DNA of 64,000 nucleotides from contig OY979716.1 of assembly GCA_963855995.1 (NCBI GenBank), positions 85,151,042 through 85,215,041 of the forward strand, written 5' to 3'. Below the pieces are notes generated by a model. It saw nothing but the letters and a program-made list of their open reading frames with translations, had not been told where the DNA came from and made no database searches. The position numbers and the translations under genes were made by a program. Position 1 is the first letter of the stretch; each line of letters opens with the position of its first letter. Below, piece after piece: positions 1 through 12,366 of the stretch. Source of the stretch: Muricea muricata (Eukaryota; Cnidaria; Anthozoa; Malacalcyonacea; Plexauridae).

Positions 1-386
1 TAGCTGACCTACCAGAAGATTTGAAAAGTGATGCAGTGAAATTCTGGTGCCGCGTACGAAGCTATAAAGATTCAACCCAGGTGTTGCGTTTTGAGAATAT
101 TTCACAGCTGGCATTAGGCCTCTACTCCCTTCCATACTCGAATGCAGAGGTAGAGCGTATCTTCTCAAAGATGAATTACTTTAAGAATAAAGTGAGAAAC
201 AGGATGAGCAGTCCAACAATCGATGCTCTCATTCGAGTTGAAAGCGCCCTGCGTTGGAGAAAGGAAGAATGCCACAACTTCACTGTTTCAGCAGCAATGA
301 AGGCGAAGTTCAACACGACCACTGTGTATCAGATAAAGAAGGAAGATGATTATCTGCCAGACAAATCTGATGAGCAATTTTGTTGA
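1..386 (+). pseudogene. hAT-family transposase, C-terminal dimerisation region (partial, cut by window edge)
   Basis: The reading frame is open from the left edge of the window to the stop at 384-386, so only the last ~128 residues of a cut-and-paste DNA transposase are visible. The segment ALGLYSLPYSNAEVERIFSK followed by NKVRNRMSSPTIDALIRV is the hallmark of the hAT C-terminal dimerisation domain, in which the SNAEVER box is the most conserved part. A short acidic tail follows. No frameshift is seen in the visible part, but the RNase H core and BED finger would lie outside the window, so intactness cannot be judged. The family is clear; whether the element is autonomous is unknown. Confidence 0.85.
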
Positions 387-2661
387 GCATTTTTTGCATC
401 TCTCATTTAAAATGTAAGAGTTACTAAGTTTCAGGCCCCTTTCAAACGTCGCATTTTGCACGTGTCGAATGCAATTGCGTGAATTATGTTCATGCAAAAT
501 TTGATGTCTGAAACAATTAAATTCGATGTTTGTAATTTGGTCGAATATAATGTGCATTGTATTCGACACATGCAAAATGCGACGTTTGAAACAGGCCTCA
601 GTTGCAAAGTTATACATGTCATGAAAGTAACCTGGCCATGAAAAGGAGATTTTCATAGAAAACTTATTAAATTACTGACATTTATTTTTTAAGAGAAGTA
701 AGGGACATTAATGAGTAGTGTTGTGTTGCAGTGGTTCATAATATATGTAATAGCAGTATTGTAAATGTACTGTATTCTAAATATGGCAAAAAAAGTTTGT
801 GAAATACAGTGTGAAATGTGGTAACAACACTTGTTATCTGTACATTCAATTATGGGATCTTCACACAATGAAAACGGTTTGAAATCAGGCAAGCCACAAC
901 ACACACCATGACCAATACATGGTACGTTATTTTTCAGCGCGGGAGCTAAAGCTGGAAGCCGAGAACGAGTACTAAGTGGCCTGGGGCTAAATTGTGCAGA
1001 GGCTAGGAGTCTGGGAATAAAAGTAGGAATCTCGGGATTTTTTAGGAAATCTCGGGATATTTTGAGAGCATACTTGGGATTTTAACAAAATTACAGTTGG
1101 CAACACTGGCTGCCTAATTAGTATACACTAGAGAATGACAGATATTGATTTTTGTCTATAGTTCTTGATGGGAAAAGTTGTTTCTATTTCCTGCTGTAAA
1201 TACTCTGATCTCTCCAGCTGCATGTTTCTTTCTAACAGAATGAAAATGATTTCAATGATCTCAATGATGTTCAAAAAGTGGAGTGCATTAATTGTGGGGA
1301 TAAGATTGCAATGTTGATGTGGGAGCAACATGTGACTAGCTGTTATGCTAGGCAATCAATAGAAAGTGATGAATCTACACAGGTAATTACTTCAACAGGA
1401 GGTGCTATTTTAATTTCTGTCTGTTTATTCATTTGTTTCTATGCCAAGAGATAATGAATGGATTTTCATTTAGGCAATGGCAAACATAAGATAAGATAAG
1501 ATAAGAATGGTTTATTGACATGTTAATGCCTAGTAGACCTAATTGTCTTTTTGCAGTTCAGTATTCAGGAAAGATTGCTTGACAGAATAATATAAATGTA
1601 AAAGAAAGGCCATTAAGTTAAACTACAATGATCAGTAAGGTCCATTCATTAAATTCTATGTCTGCCTAATGAAAATGTTGCTATATAAAAGTTTATTTAG
1701 TGATATAGTTTTGGGGGTGTTGCTCAGTTTTGGCCAAAACATGACCAAAATTTTAAAGTTTGAATGAAATGTATAGATTAAATATTTTACATTTATAATA
1801 CTTACTATGTAGTAACAAAAAATTCACCTTTTCTAACTTTTTATGCCACTGTAGGTCAAAGAGTTGGCAACAGTAGAGTGCACATCAGTTAATGGTAATA
1901 TTTACAAAAATGTGTCATATGTAACAGCTTTACACTAACCCAAGTCATTTTGTTGTTCATATGTTTCACCATGCATGACTGTTGTTAAAATTTGTTGTGT
2001 AAATGTCTACTATGTAGCAGTAGACTGCGTAGGCCACCGTTCTCTGATATAGCCATATGTTGTGAATAGATGACTACCCCTTTGTTTCTGTCCTGAATAT
2101 GTTGTATGTTTTGGCCGCGATGACTCCTTAAAAGAAATAATTTGGAAATTATGAAAATTTGAGAAAGTTTGTCCTATCTAAACAATGCGGCAAAATATAC
2201 GTAAATAACTGGTCAGATGTACACACACTAATTATATTCATTTGAAAACTGAAAGTTTAAGAAACATAAAACATTTTCCCTGTTGATATGCAGTTATATC
2301 AACACAAGTGAAACTGGAAAAAACGAGAAAGTGTGGAGTTTTTCCAGGTTCCACAGGTGTTAATATTATAACTGTATATTATAACACGGAAAAAATGGTT
2401 ACTTTATATTTCTTTTATAAAAAAAAAATTTTCTCACGAAAATATAAAATTTCTTCAAAAGATGAGCGATTGGAAATTTTCCGTGTTGGCGTACAGTTGT
2501 ATCAACATGGCTCTCAACAAATGAGCATTCACAATTTAAAAAATTAATGCTATATTATAAAAATATACATGATGAGTTCTCATTATTGCAAAGATCTTTG
2601 CATAGCCATTCATCTCTATTTAGTTCAGACGCAAAATCACAGTAGACACATGTACGCTTTA
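387..2661. other. Non-coding stretch; no gene seen
   Basis: AT-rich sequence downstream of the hAT fragment. Short open frames here lack family motifs and splice context. A GATAA-type microsatellite lies at 1486-1510, followed by sequence that reads on the minus strand like the 3' end of a LINE (AATAAA-like, then a TTATC tail); that reading is weak. Confidence 0.5.
1486..1510 (-). repeat. (AGATA)n microsatellite, possible non-LTR retrotransposon tail
   Basis: Five-base repeat of AAGAT/AGATA type, about four to five units. Read on the minus strand it is a (TTATC)n run just after an AATAAA-like string, the layout of some CR1/L2-like LINE 3' ends. No LINE coding sequence is attached. Confidence 0.4.
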
Positions 2662-3062
2662 AGGCGCTGTTACGCTACGCAACTTGTCTCGCAATTTTGT
2701 CTCAATAAAGTCTCAAGCGAAGTTGCAAGGTGTAACATGCCTCGCAATTATAAAGTCAAGAAACATTTTTGTTGCACGAAGTAGAATTAGGTTTTACTTT
2801 TCGCAACGATTGCCGCAACGCTACAACGAATTTTCTAGCCATTGCACAATGTAACATCTCTGTTGCAGCTTGTCTCGCAATATTTCTGCTGAACAGCCAA
2901 TTAAACTTGCTATTTAACAATAGGTCCCAGCCTCTTCTGACATTGCGATAAAAATTGCAAGAAACGTTGCACAATGTAACATCTGATCATACAAATCCAG
3001 TCCTCAAAACAAAGTCATTGCGAGACAAGTTGCAAGACAAGTTCCTAGGTGTAAGAGCGACT
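2662..3062. mobile_element. MITE-like element with diverged TIRs
   Basis: The left end (GGCGCTGTTACGC, then CAACTTGTCTCGCAA) and the reverse complement of the right end (GTCGCTCTTACACC, then CAACTTGTCTCGCAA) match with a few differences. About 400 bp with no coding potential, rich in the motif TTGCGAGACAAGTTGCAA in both orientations. No clear target-site duplication is visible, so the superfamily cannot be assigned. Confidence 0.6.
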
Positions 3063-3424
3063 TTGCATAGCATACATTTTTTTCGATGTTTTTTACATCA
3101 AAAGCATATAGCTTGGCATGGTATAGAAGGATAGGACTTGTTTACTGAACAGTTAAAAATCAGAATTAGTTTCGACATGTCATAAAAGAACCAATCACGT
3201 CAACCACAACATGAAGAAAACCCCAGCAATACATGCACATTGTTTGAATACCCACAAGCCAACGTTTCAACTAAGACTACTTAGGCACCATCTCTCTTGA
3301 AATTTATTCTTCCCACCTGATGACTATACGGATAACAGGCTTTTGTGGACAACATTCACTAAGCTCCTTACTATTACATAAAGCGAGGTTAGTCCTGTAA
3401 ATTTTAAACTATTGCTCTTTTCAG
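3063..3424. other. Non-coding stretch before the HECT exon
   Basis: No gene seen. It ends in a pyrimidine-rich tract and TTTTCAG at about 3418-3424, which looks like a 3' splice site for the following open exon. The upstream exons of that gene were not found. Confidence 0.5.
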
Positions 3425-4686
3425 CAACAAGCGCTGTTGAACAGCAGATACAATCTGATATGGAATTTGCATCAGAACTTGAACGTGAAATGAACAATTC
3501 AGATGAATTTATTCCTAAAGGCTTGCAATCTATACCAATAACACCATCTCGTGACTATCTTGGAGAAGCCTTAAAGCTAACCAATAAAGCTTCTTTGCAA
3601 GGTTCAAGTCAATTAAAACTGTATGTTCAACGATCAAAGGTTTGGAAACAGATAGTGAGCGAAATGCAAGATAGCTTGATTGAAACACCACGGATAAGTG
3701 TAAAGTTTATCGGAGAGGCTGGTGTGGACACCGGAGGATTAACAAGAGAAATGTTATCTCTTTCATTTCAACAAGTGGCTCTCTCAGGTATAAAGAGAGG
3801 TGAGGCACCCAACCTGACGTTCATGCATGATCAACAGGCTTTGAAAAACCACCACTACAAAATACTGGGTCAACTTGTAGCGCTAAGTCTTCTCAATTGT
3901 GGCAGTGGGCCACATTTCTTCTGTCCAATACTTGCCAGCTATGTTGTAGGGGCCGACTACCAACCCAGGCCATCTGAACTTTTAGTTCAACTGCCAAAAG
4001 AAAATAATGAACTAAAAGAGAAGCTAGAAAGCTTGGTAGCATGTGAAGACGAAGATACTTGGAATGAAGGAATTGCTAATTTCCAAGAGCGGTTTGATAT
4101 GGGAATAAATAGTGCTTCAATACCGATTGAAAAGAAGCAAGAATTAGTCATGGGTGTTGTAAAACACACTATGATTAGTTCAGTCGCTGAAGAAATCTTT
4201 AGCTTTACCGAAGGTCTATCTCTGTTCGGTGTTCTTGATTTACTCAAGCAGTATCCGGAAAGTGCTGTGGAAGAGCTCACGTATTGTGGTATAACTGCAG
4301 ACAAAATCCTAAATGCATTTTGTCCATCGTTCTCTGAGAAAGGATCGAATCGACGCGAGCAAGTGTGAGAGCGGTTCTGTTACAAAGACAGTAATTGACA
4401 TCGAAGCACTGGAAAGAGATGGCGTTGTATCCGAAGTTACCCATACGCTAGGACTCAGCGACGTTTTTCAGTTTTTAAGTGGGTCACGATTTCTTCCCAC
4501 CTGGGGAATGGAAGTAGAAATCGAATTCTTACATGGAGTACCGCGGGGACAAAGGGTAAAAGCAAACATGTGTGGTGTTATTTTTTCTATTCCAGTCAAC
4601 CAGAGGTATACAAGTGATGACTCAAAAGTTTTCACCTCCAATTTCGGGGATGATATTTTTTATTCCCCTGGTTACGGCTGTGTTTA
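3425..4686 (+). pseudogene. HECT-domain E3 ubiquitin ligase fragment (G2E3-like), frameshifted
   Basis: A HECT catalytic domain would take ubiquitin from an E2 onto its own cysteine and pass it to a substrate. The exon opens after a probable acceptor (TTTTCAG) and codes for a charged linker, then the HECT start (VKFIGEAGVDTGGLTREML) and N-lobe, up to a TGA at 4366-4368. The C-lobe continues in another frame to a stop at about 4685-4687 and keeps the catalytic-cysteine region ANMCGVIF (Cys codon 4571-4573) and the terminal SPGYGC motif. One indel near 4360 therefore breaks an otherwise complete domain. No 5' exons or start codon were found. HECT-only G2E3-like genes are often expanded and TE-linked in cnidarians, so this may be TE cargo or a decayed host copy. 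Confidence 0.75.
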
Positions 4687-4843
4687 ATACACCTTTGCCG
4701 ACAAACAGAAACAGATAGTTATTTATGACAGGAGCCAAAAAAAAAAGGCTGATTTGATGCAACTGATGACATCAGCATGCGGAAAATAACTTATCTGTCA
4801 CTTTTATTATGGTATATCGACATATGATTGAATATATATCATA

Positions 4844-5219
4844 GGCTTGGGTGGTTCGGAGCAAAAACCGAAAACCATATGGAAAAAATGGGGGGGGAGG
4901 AAATCGACCCCCCCCAGAAAAACCTGATTTTTTCACACGCAATGAAAAAATCCTCTTTAAGTTACCAAGGTCCGTTTCCTTTCAAGCATAACCCTAAAAA
5001 ATATCTTGTCAAATTTTTTTTATAATTAACAGGAGATAATAATGCCGCGAGTATTGGGAGGTGTCATCTAAAAAACGTTAAACTGTATTTTTGGATGTTA
5101 ATTTACTCCATGCTTTTCTTGGTTTTTTGGGTTTTTAAGTTTTTTGTCTGGAAAAAAATGGAGTGAATCGATTTTTTAAAAAATGGATTTTTTCGGTTTA
5201 TCTATAAACCACCCAAACC
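4844..5219. mobile_element. MITE with GGYTTGGGTGGTT TIRs and TA duplication
   Basis: Left end GGCTTGGGTGGTT and right end AACCACCCAAACC are inverted copies, each flanked outside by TA. The interior is a run of A/T homopolymers plus GGGGGGG and CCCCCCC tracts with no coding potential. About 376 bp. The TA target suggests a Tc1/mariner-like source, but no transposase is present to confirm it. Confidence 0.65.
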
Positions 5220-5356
5220 TAATATACTAGTGGCAGTAGACATTGTGTTACTCATTCACATTTATGTAATTAGCTTAGTTTTGTTGCAAGGAAAGAAAGG
5301 ACACCCAAATATATATCAATGCCATTACACTCACTGTCACGTAATGGGTTAATTTG

Positions 5357-7022
5357 TTATTTCAACAGTGAACTGTCTTCATCACTTAGTAGTACACAGG
5401 TGACTGGAACGTCAAGACCATCTGAGAGTAGATTCAAATCGCCTTCACATGGGACTGGGCCATCCCAATCAACACCATAGTACTGTTCATCTTCCTATTT
5501 TTGACAAAAAATAACTTACTTGAATACAAAAATAATTTTTAAAAAATGGATACTCATTTAAAAAATATTGTACATGAATGTATATAATCGTTTAAAACTC
5601 ACCTGAGTCCACAGTTCGTCAAGGGCCCTGTTGTTATTGGTCATTGCCCCCCTAATCCAAAGTTGTAAAGGAGACTTCCCTCTTTCGGTGCTAATAGGTG
5701 CTCTGCTGTGACCTCTTGGGAATATGATCAAATTCTGATTGATGCGTGGTATATATGTATAATGGAGTGCTAACAACTGCACTTCATCTGTTGGGTCAAG
5801 TATACCACACTGCTCCATATCATTGAACAAATAGTAGAACACATGGACACAACCAGAGAACATGTCACGCCAAAGGCGTTCAATTCTCTGGTTGTGGACG
5901 CTTCTCCCAGCAATATGGCTACCCCTACCTAGGCCTCGCAGGGGGTGGCTTAGCATGAACATAGCAACTTCCATGTTCTCTCCACCTTTATCCGATCGTA
6001 CTCTCGATGGCAGACCAAATTGTTGAACAGCTTGCTGAAAACACTCCAAAACAGTGGATGCCTTGTTATTAGTGGAACATTTTAAATAAACAATCATTCT
6101 AGAATAGCCATCGATGCCACCGTGAATAATAAAGCGCCACCTACAAAAATCAGATCATATTACTATAGTTTTGGTTTTAACAGTTAGTAATAGTATTGTT
6201 ATAAAAAACTGTATGCAAAAAAGATTAATATGACTCATTTTGGAATAGGTTTGTGAGTATAAATATTACATTTTAATTTCAGCAAATACATATTAATTAT
6301 TCATGCGGGTTTCGTTTTTGGGACACCCAGTACATTGTAGAAGGCCTAATACCTGATAAGTTTATGATTGCCGTCAATATGCCATAATGCTAAAGGTCCC
6401 AGAACTTGATACATTCTTCTTCGTACTGTTCGAATTTCAATAGCTCTCAAAAATACACCGTTAGGGTCCACCCTCCTCATACTCTCCCTAACACGTTGCT
6501 GTTGGACTCTATGACCGGCAGTGAGCAAAAACCCCGTCATTCTTCTGTATCCAGAATTTGGAAAATCGTCCAAGCTGCGTAAGACTATTCGGTCTAGTTG
6601 CTCGTCCGTTAAGTCAGAGTATCTTAGGCAATTTCGATCGATGTAAAGTTTTGGTCCAAGAAGAACTCGATTTGTTCTCGCGTAATTTGGCAGCGAGGTC
6701 TACCACGATTACCATTTGAATGAGCTGCAACGTCGTAGAACACGGGACAGGTGTACTCTTGCAGACATATAATTTCTCTAGCTCTTTGGATAAGCCGCAA
6801 CAAATCTCTACCAAAAGGCAGTACATCTACGTGCCGTACGACGATAGTGCAAAGGTAATCAAGGCGAAAATGTACAAAATCTCGTCCATTCTCGCCACCT
6901 TGCTGCAATACAGAGATTATTTGACCGATATACCTTTCCAATTCTGATTCAAGCGTATGTTCTCTAATATCCGGCATATTAGACGAAAAACAACCACATG
7001 TAATCGCTGCATGAATTTTCAT
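5357..7022 (-). pseudogene. IS3-like (IS3EU-type) DDE integrase/transposase, multi-exon, with internal deletion
   Basis: Minus-strand gene starting at ATG 7022. It encodes an N-terminal region, an IS3-type helix-turn-helix ([20 protein letters not shown]) and an rve/RNase H integrase core. The first acidic residue is in [11 protein letters not shown], the second in SDKGGEN, and the Glu in [10 protein letters not shown]. Visible exons on the minus strand: about 7022-6353 (donor GTATTA), 6140-5603 (acceptor TTTTTGTAG, donor GTGAGT) and 5494-5357 (acceptor AAAATAG, stop TAA). Joining the first two reads HKLIR then [14 protein letters not shown], as expected for the family. Between FTSIEIA (stop near 6624) and [12 protein letters not shown] the frame shifts, and the second DNA-binding helix usual at this point is missing; this is a small deletion. 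The IS3EU label is by resemblance. Confidence 0.75.
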
Positions 7023-7089
7023 AACTTAAGACAAGCCTTCGTGTGCCTTCGTTCCTTATGGTCTGCGTACATTCCAAACATAATTTGAT

Positions 7090-7176
7090 GATAATTTATT
7101 CAAAATGGAATTATGTTATTCAAAAATGAAATTGTGTTATTCAAAATGGAATTATGTTATTCAAAATGGAATTGTG
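7090..7176. repeat. Tandem repeat, ~17-bp unit ATGTTATTCAAAATGGA (left part)
   Basis: Head-to-tail copies of a unit close to GTTATTCAAAATGGAAT, continued on the far side of an inserted MITE (7364-7535). The two halves were one satellite-like block before the insertion. Confidence 0.85.
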
Positions 7177-7363
7177 CAACCGATCCGAACGTTGTAACCC
7201 AATAAAATTACTGGTTACAACGTTTGATAATTCCAATAGTTACTGGAATTGTCATTTCATGCATATAAAATGAACCCTGACCCAAACCCCAACCCTGACC
7301 CTAACAATCCCAATAATTTATTGGAGACAATAATTTTATTGGGATACAACGTTCGGATCGGGT
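7177..7363. mobile_element. 187-bp MITE with 8-bp TSD GAATTGTG, inserted in the 17-bp tandem repeat
   Basis: Inverted ends: left CCGATCCGAACGTTGTAACC and the complement of ATACAACGTTCGGATCGGGT, continuing through CCAATAAAATTA. The flanks carry the same octamer GAATTGTG (7169-7176 and 7364-7371). An 8-bp duplication fits hAT or P-superfamily elements. The interior holds a short CCCTAA/CCCTGA-type run at about 7272-7305. Confidence 0.85.
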
Positions 7364-7535
7364 GAATTGTGTTATTCAAAATGGAATTATGTTATTCAAA
7401 ATGAAATGTTGTTCTTTAAAATGAAATGTTGTTATTTAAAATGGAATTGTGTTATTTAAAATGGACTTGTGTTATTCTAAATGAAATTGTGTTATTCAAA
7501 ATGAAATGTTGTTCGTTAAAATGAATATGTTGTTT
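7364..7535. repeat. Tandem repeat, ~17-bp unit (right part)
   Basis: Continuation of the block at 7090-7176, with variants GTTATTTAAAATGGA and GTTCTTTAAAATGAA. Confidence 0.8.
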
Positions 7536-7587
7536 GATAAAAAGTAAACATAAAATGAGTGTTAGCACAATAGAATTACCATTTGAA

Positions 7588-10292
7588 TTATGACCCTAAT
7601 AACGCTTCATAGATGATAGGTCCAGAACTACGCTGTGCTGCAGTAGTGAGGTCATTGTAACCAAATGCCTGAAGTGTGGGGTTGTCACTGAATCGACCTC
7701 TCGCTCTCTGGTGCTCAAAATACTCTTCCAGAGGATCCTGACAGAATCTTTCTGATAGCACAAACTCACAACCTTCTGACAAGAGAAATTGAACAACTTC
7801 AATTAAAGCATTGACTGTTGTTTTCATGCCTTTGTATGTTTGCTGTGAGATAAACATCTTTCCCCTGTCATCCTTTGTAAATGGGCCTGGACGTTCTGCA
7901 ATTTGCTTGTACCAGTCATCGAGATAGACAAGGAATACATTTTGCAACCACTCAAACCGCCAGTCATCAAGGTTGCTGTATGGTGCCAGACACTCATTTC
8001 GCTTTCTTGTATGCTCTGTAGTTGATCGGGTATTGAGACTTATTGACCATTTCACAAAACTTTGCAGTTTTGTCACCTCCATTGGGGTAGTGCTGACGAA
8101 GTGCAGTACGAACTGTATTACTGAGCACTTGTGCTGCCAGGCGAACTTTCATTTTTGAAAATGAAGTGAGATGAATATGCTCAACCAGTGAACTCTATAA
8201 ATACTGGAACCATAACTCTAGATAAAAACCCTATGCTTGGGTGAAGCCAAGATGGCGGCAACAACTACAAATGTCGTAAACAGTCTTCTAAACTATTTTC
8301 CCCGAGGTATTTCCAATTTTTAAAAAAGACTGTATCGCAAACTAGGTTATAAGTTCATAAACCATAAAATTATCTTTTGAATCATTATAAAAACATCAAA
8401 TATAAGTACATTAGCAGAAGAATGGTGTCAACCGCGCCGAGAGAAACAATAGAAAGGGACTGAACTTGATAACCAATTTGGCTTCAAAGATGGTGGCTAA
8501 GTTATTGTTCCAGTCTAATTTAGAGTTCACTGCGCTCAACTGTATGCTTAGGAAGCTGATGTAAGTCTTGGTCTAAGTCAGCATGGTACATAGCAGCTAC
8601 ATGGTCCGATACCATATCCAGTCCACTCCACGTTAGCCTGGAATGCTTTCTTGTACCAGAATTGAACAGACAGTTCCTAGCTGTTTTTAGTAGGTAAAAA
8701 GCATCAGAGAAAAAGTAGATAAAACGAACTGGAGCAAAGAGGTTGACTGTTCTATAAACAATGTCACTGTCGTACTCTTTCCCAACAAGACCAGTATGTA
8801 GCATATAAAACTTTCTGTTCGGCAAAGCACTATCACTAACTGCAGCACAGACCCATAAGTTACATCCCAGCTCAAGAATATAAACAGCTTTCCAAAACAA
8901 TGTCATCAATTGGTAAGATGTAAAATTTTCTGTGCTGAAATATCCAAGTATATTCTTCAAGTCACTTGCTACACCCCTGATCATAAATGCCAAAACATGA
9001 CTGACAATGACTGAGCGTGAATCAAAGGCTGCTATATTAACATCACCATCACCAAGGTCCACAAAACCAATAAGTTCATTACTGTGTTTGTCAAACACTA
9101 AACTAGATTGGATTTCCATTTCATCAAATGACAGTATGACATACCTCTGCACATCAAACAGTTGGCTGGTCTGCTCTTTCAACTGAGAAACATTTGCTTC
9201 ATTAAAACCAGGTTTAGGTTTAAAAAGTTCCTATAGTCCCTCAAAGTTCGTTCACTTGACAATACCAAAACACCAGAGAAGGCCAGCTCTCTGTATGCAG
9301 AAGGTGATTTGAAGTGCAAGGAAAGACAGAATCTGATCAGGTGGGGATGATACCTTCAACAAAACTTGGAAGATGCCAGAAGCTTCTTCTGTTGTTGCCA
9401 GAACAAGTTCATGTGAGGTGTAGATTTAATATCACTGTTACCCAAGATATTCAAGATGTCATCTTCAAGAGCTTTATTGATTTCAATGCTGTTTGAATGA
9501 ATCTCTTTCTTCATACCCACTAGCTGGCTTTCAAGATCTTTACATCGGAGGAGTCGTTGTTTAATACTAGGAAACAACCTTTCTTTGCTGCAGCTAGCCA
9601 AAGGAGCTTCATCTTTAACAGGCATGGATTTCTTTTCCGATGTAATATCTGCCTTTCTTTTTTGAGCTTGAAAAGTACTTAAACAGCTTTGACTGGACTC
9701 TTCTTCAGTTAAATTGCAAAGTACTGCACAATTCTCTGACCTGGCAAACACTTTTACTTTGAAAGGGGGCCCATCATCACCGTACAGTTCTGGCACAAAA
9801 GGTACAGAGTGTCGAGTAATTCTTGAAACACTATGAACAGGATCAACTGCATTTAAAACTTCAGGTAAGTCAAGACAGACAAAATTCCTGGATAGCTTTA
9901 CACAATGATGGAGCAGTAATATGAAACAAAGAACGCTTATGTTCATTGTATAATTCATGGGTGTCACGTAAAAACCAACCAGAAATTGCTACTGAAAACC
10001 CAAGTCCAGACTCCACTCTTACTGAATACACTGGAATTGCATGTTCCGCATCAAAGTACTCCAGCGTAAAAGTATCTTCCGTTTCTTTCCTTGACCACCC
10101 AGACAGTTCTACTCATGCAATGGCTTTCTTGAAATCATCAAGGTGCTTATATGGCCTACTAGCCTTCGATTGTGTCTCGCAAGGTTCTTACATTTCACGC
10201 TTTTGGATTATCCTTCTTGGCTGTTTATCCGACTCAAATAATTTCTTCAGCAAATTTAATGTTGGTACTACTTCAGGACTTAATTTCTTATG
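7588..10292 (-). pseudogene. P-element-type (THAP9-like) transposase, decayed
   Basis: Minus-strand coding chain spread over several frames. From the N side: a region ending KKLFESDKQPRR (about 10290-10190, followed by stops); a family segment DAEHAIPVYSVRVESGLGF (about 10060); a linker with a charged/coiled stretch (9967-9356); then LIRFCLSLHFKSP and the RNase H-like core start RYVILSFDEMEIQS (9182-8520). After a gap of about 350 bases that looks like an intron come KMKVRLAAQVLSNTV and the C-terminal block DPLEEYFEHQRARGRFSDNP (8165-7588), diagnostic of P-superfamily C-termini. Frameshifts fall near 9900, 9350, 9230 and 8030, and there are in-frame stops near the N end. No THAP zinc finger was found. 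Inactive; family assignment is firm. Confidence 0.8.
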
Positions 10293-12362
10293 AGTTGCAT
10301 CTGCAATATAACCAAATACAAGTAAAATTAATTCACGTATATGCTCATATATACAAACTTTACTCATGCACCAATTAATGCAAAAGTCACGAAGTTGATC
10401 AAAAATTATTTTTAGAACATGGAAATGACAAACGTATCCATACTATTAACAAAACTTACGTTTTTTAATATATCTTTCTTCGAAATGTCTTTCGCAAACT
10501 TGTAATACGCGCACTTCAATTTGTCGCTGTAAGTCTTGGTCAACAATGTGATTTCTCGTTATTTGCTTCACCCACACACTCCTCTAACTTTTTTCGATAG
10601 ATCGTCTTCTCCTTTTGGAAGGGCAAAAATACTTACACCAACGTTTTTTCGATTTATATTGCAGCCCAAAATGCTGCAGTTAGCACCAGGCATAACCAAA
10701 CAGCGTCCAAATCAACAAAAATGTCTTGAAACATGACACCGTCTCCATATTGTTTCAAGTGAACAAAGAGCCATTCATGCACCCTTGCTGTGATGTCACA
10801 GGCCATAAATCAGAACAATAACATAAGTCACGTGACTCAGCCTTCCTAACCATGTCTATATTTCTGTTAACTATGGTCGAACATAAGATACTATGTACTG
10901 CTATTTAAGAACCTTTCAATGTCTACAAGTACATTGCCTGGTTTGGAAGATTCTGTGGATACTAATGTCTTTGTAAGTCGTCTCACTCCAATACACAGGA
11001 ATACAGCTGCAAAATCAACCTCGGTCCCAGGGTCTTCTTGGGTAACGGCCGATGGCAGCTGACGAAAACCCTGGTAAAATTAATTTCATCGCCCCCAGAT
11101 TTTGCGGGAAAAATCGCATGCGCAGTAAGGCTCAGCGAATGCTGCTGATTAAAACAATGCTGGCGCTTACGATTTCTCAAACAAATTACAGATTGCTTGT
11201 TTATGACGTTAAAATACGCTCGATTTTCAAAATTTATCTATTAATTTCGTGAGATATGGCAAAATATGAATGTTCGTTTCTTTATTCACATCTAACCGCA
11301 ACCATTATACGCTACGTGAAGACATATTCTCTTCGACAGTCGTCAAAGATGATGTAGCAGTATCCCGCTTTTAATACGATGAGTAAAGCAAAATGTTTTT
11401 AGTGAAAAACTTTATCATAACCTCAACTTAATGTCGATTTTCTAACGCAACGATTTCAACTCAAACAATGGTTTATGAAGAATAAATGGGTAAACTTTGT
11501 TTATGTTTTAAGATCAATGTTAATAGATAATAGAATGACTAATGACTGGACCTTTATATATGTAAGTTTTTTGTATCATCGATTGTGTAACTTGTGTATG
11601 TTCATGATCCAACTAAATCCTACTTCACAATGTCCTATTTGTCAGCATTCTCCCCCCTGGCAGGTGGATGTGATTGTGCATGCCAGCAAGTGGCATATCA
11701 AATTATTAAAAGAGTGTATTCCATCAGTGATTTTCTATAATTATAATTGTGTTGCAAATTCACTTGATCACATCCAAGAAGAGAAACCAAGTGTGAACTA
11801 AAATACAAAATAATCCTTTTGCATTTTACTTTTGCACTGTATCAATATGTTTCACATTTTAATTGTATGGTTATGTTGATACAAAACATTTTTACTATGA
11901 TGCTGTCCTTATTTTTTGTATCGGCTTTTTCCATGGTTATTTGAATCATTTGCTGCAATGCAGTGAAAGTGGTCAATGCAAGTCATAAAGCTTTCAATTC
12001 AATAGGTGCACTGTCATCAATCAAGAAGAGACGCCTATAAAATAACCATGTTGTCTATGCCAACATTTTTCAAAATTCATTAGCAAATTTTTTTTTGAAA
12101 TTAAAATTATTTGAACAAAATGATTGTTGCTTTTGAACTAACTTTTTATGTTATATATGGTTTAATTTAATTGATTCAAAGCCTTTTTAGCCAGAAAATG
12201 TCTGATCACATTCCTGGAATGATACACACCTCAGCCCTAGCAAGTGTGGCAACATAACAAAAATTCTGTCAGTTGATTGGGTATAAATTGTGTTCAATTT
12301 GAAATTTTTGCACATTGCAAATTTGTTCTGAACTTTAAATTCAATTTAATTTGAAATTAAGT
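10293..12362. other. Non-coding stretch; no gene recognised
   Basis: Short open frames only. One plus-strand frame at 11475-11801 (108 codons) contains a CPIC pair but matches no family I recognise and lacks splice or start support. No clear inverted ends were found. Confidence 0.45.
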
Positions 12363-12366
12363 AATG

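Noticed and set aside
2655..3070. 8-bp duplication around the MITE at 2662-3062
   Set aside because: ACGCTTTA and TTGCATAG do not match, so the superfamily was left open.
7272..7305. Telomere repeat or chromosome end
   Set aside because: Only a few degenerate CCCTAA/CCCTGACC units inside a 187-bp MITE.
11475..11801. Zinc-binding small protein (CPIC pair)
   Set aside because: A single CxxC with no partner pair and no splice context.
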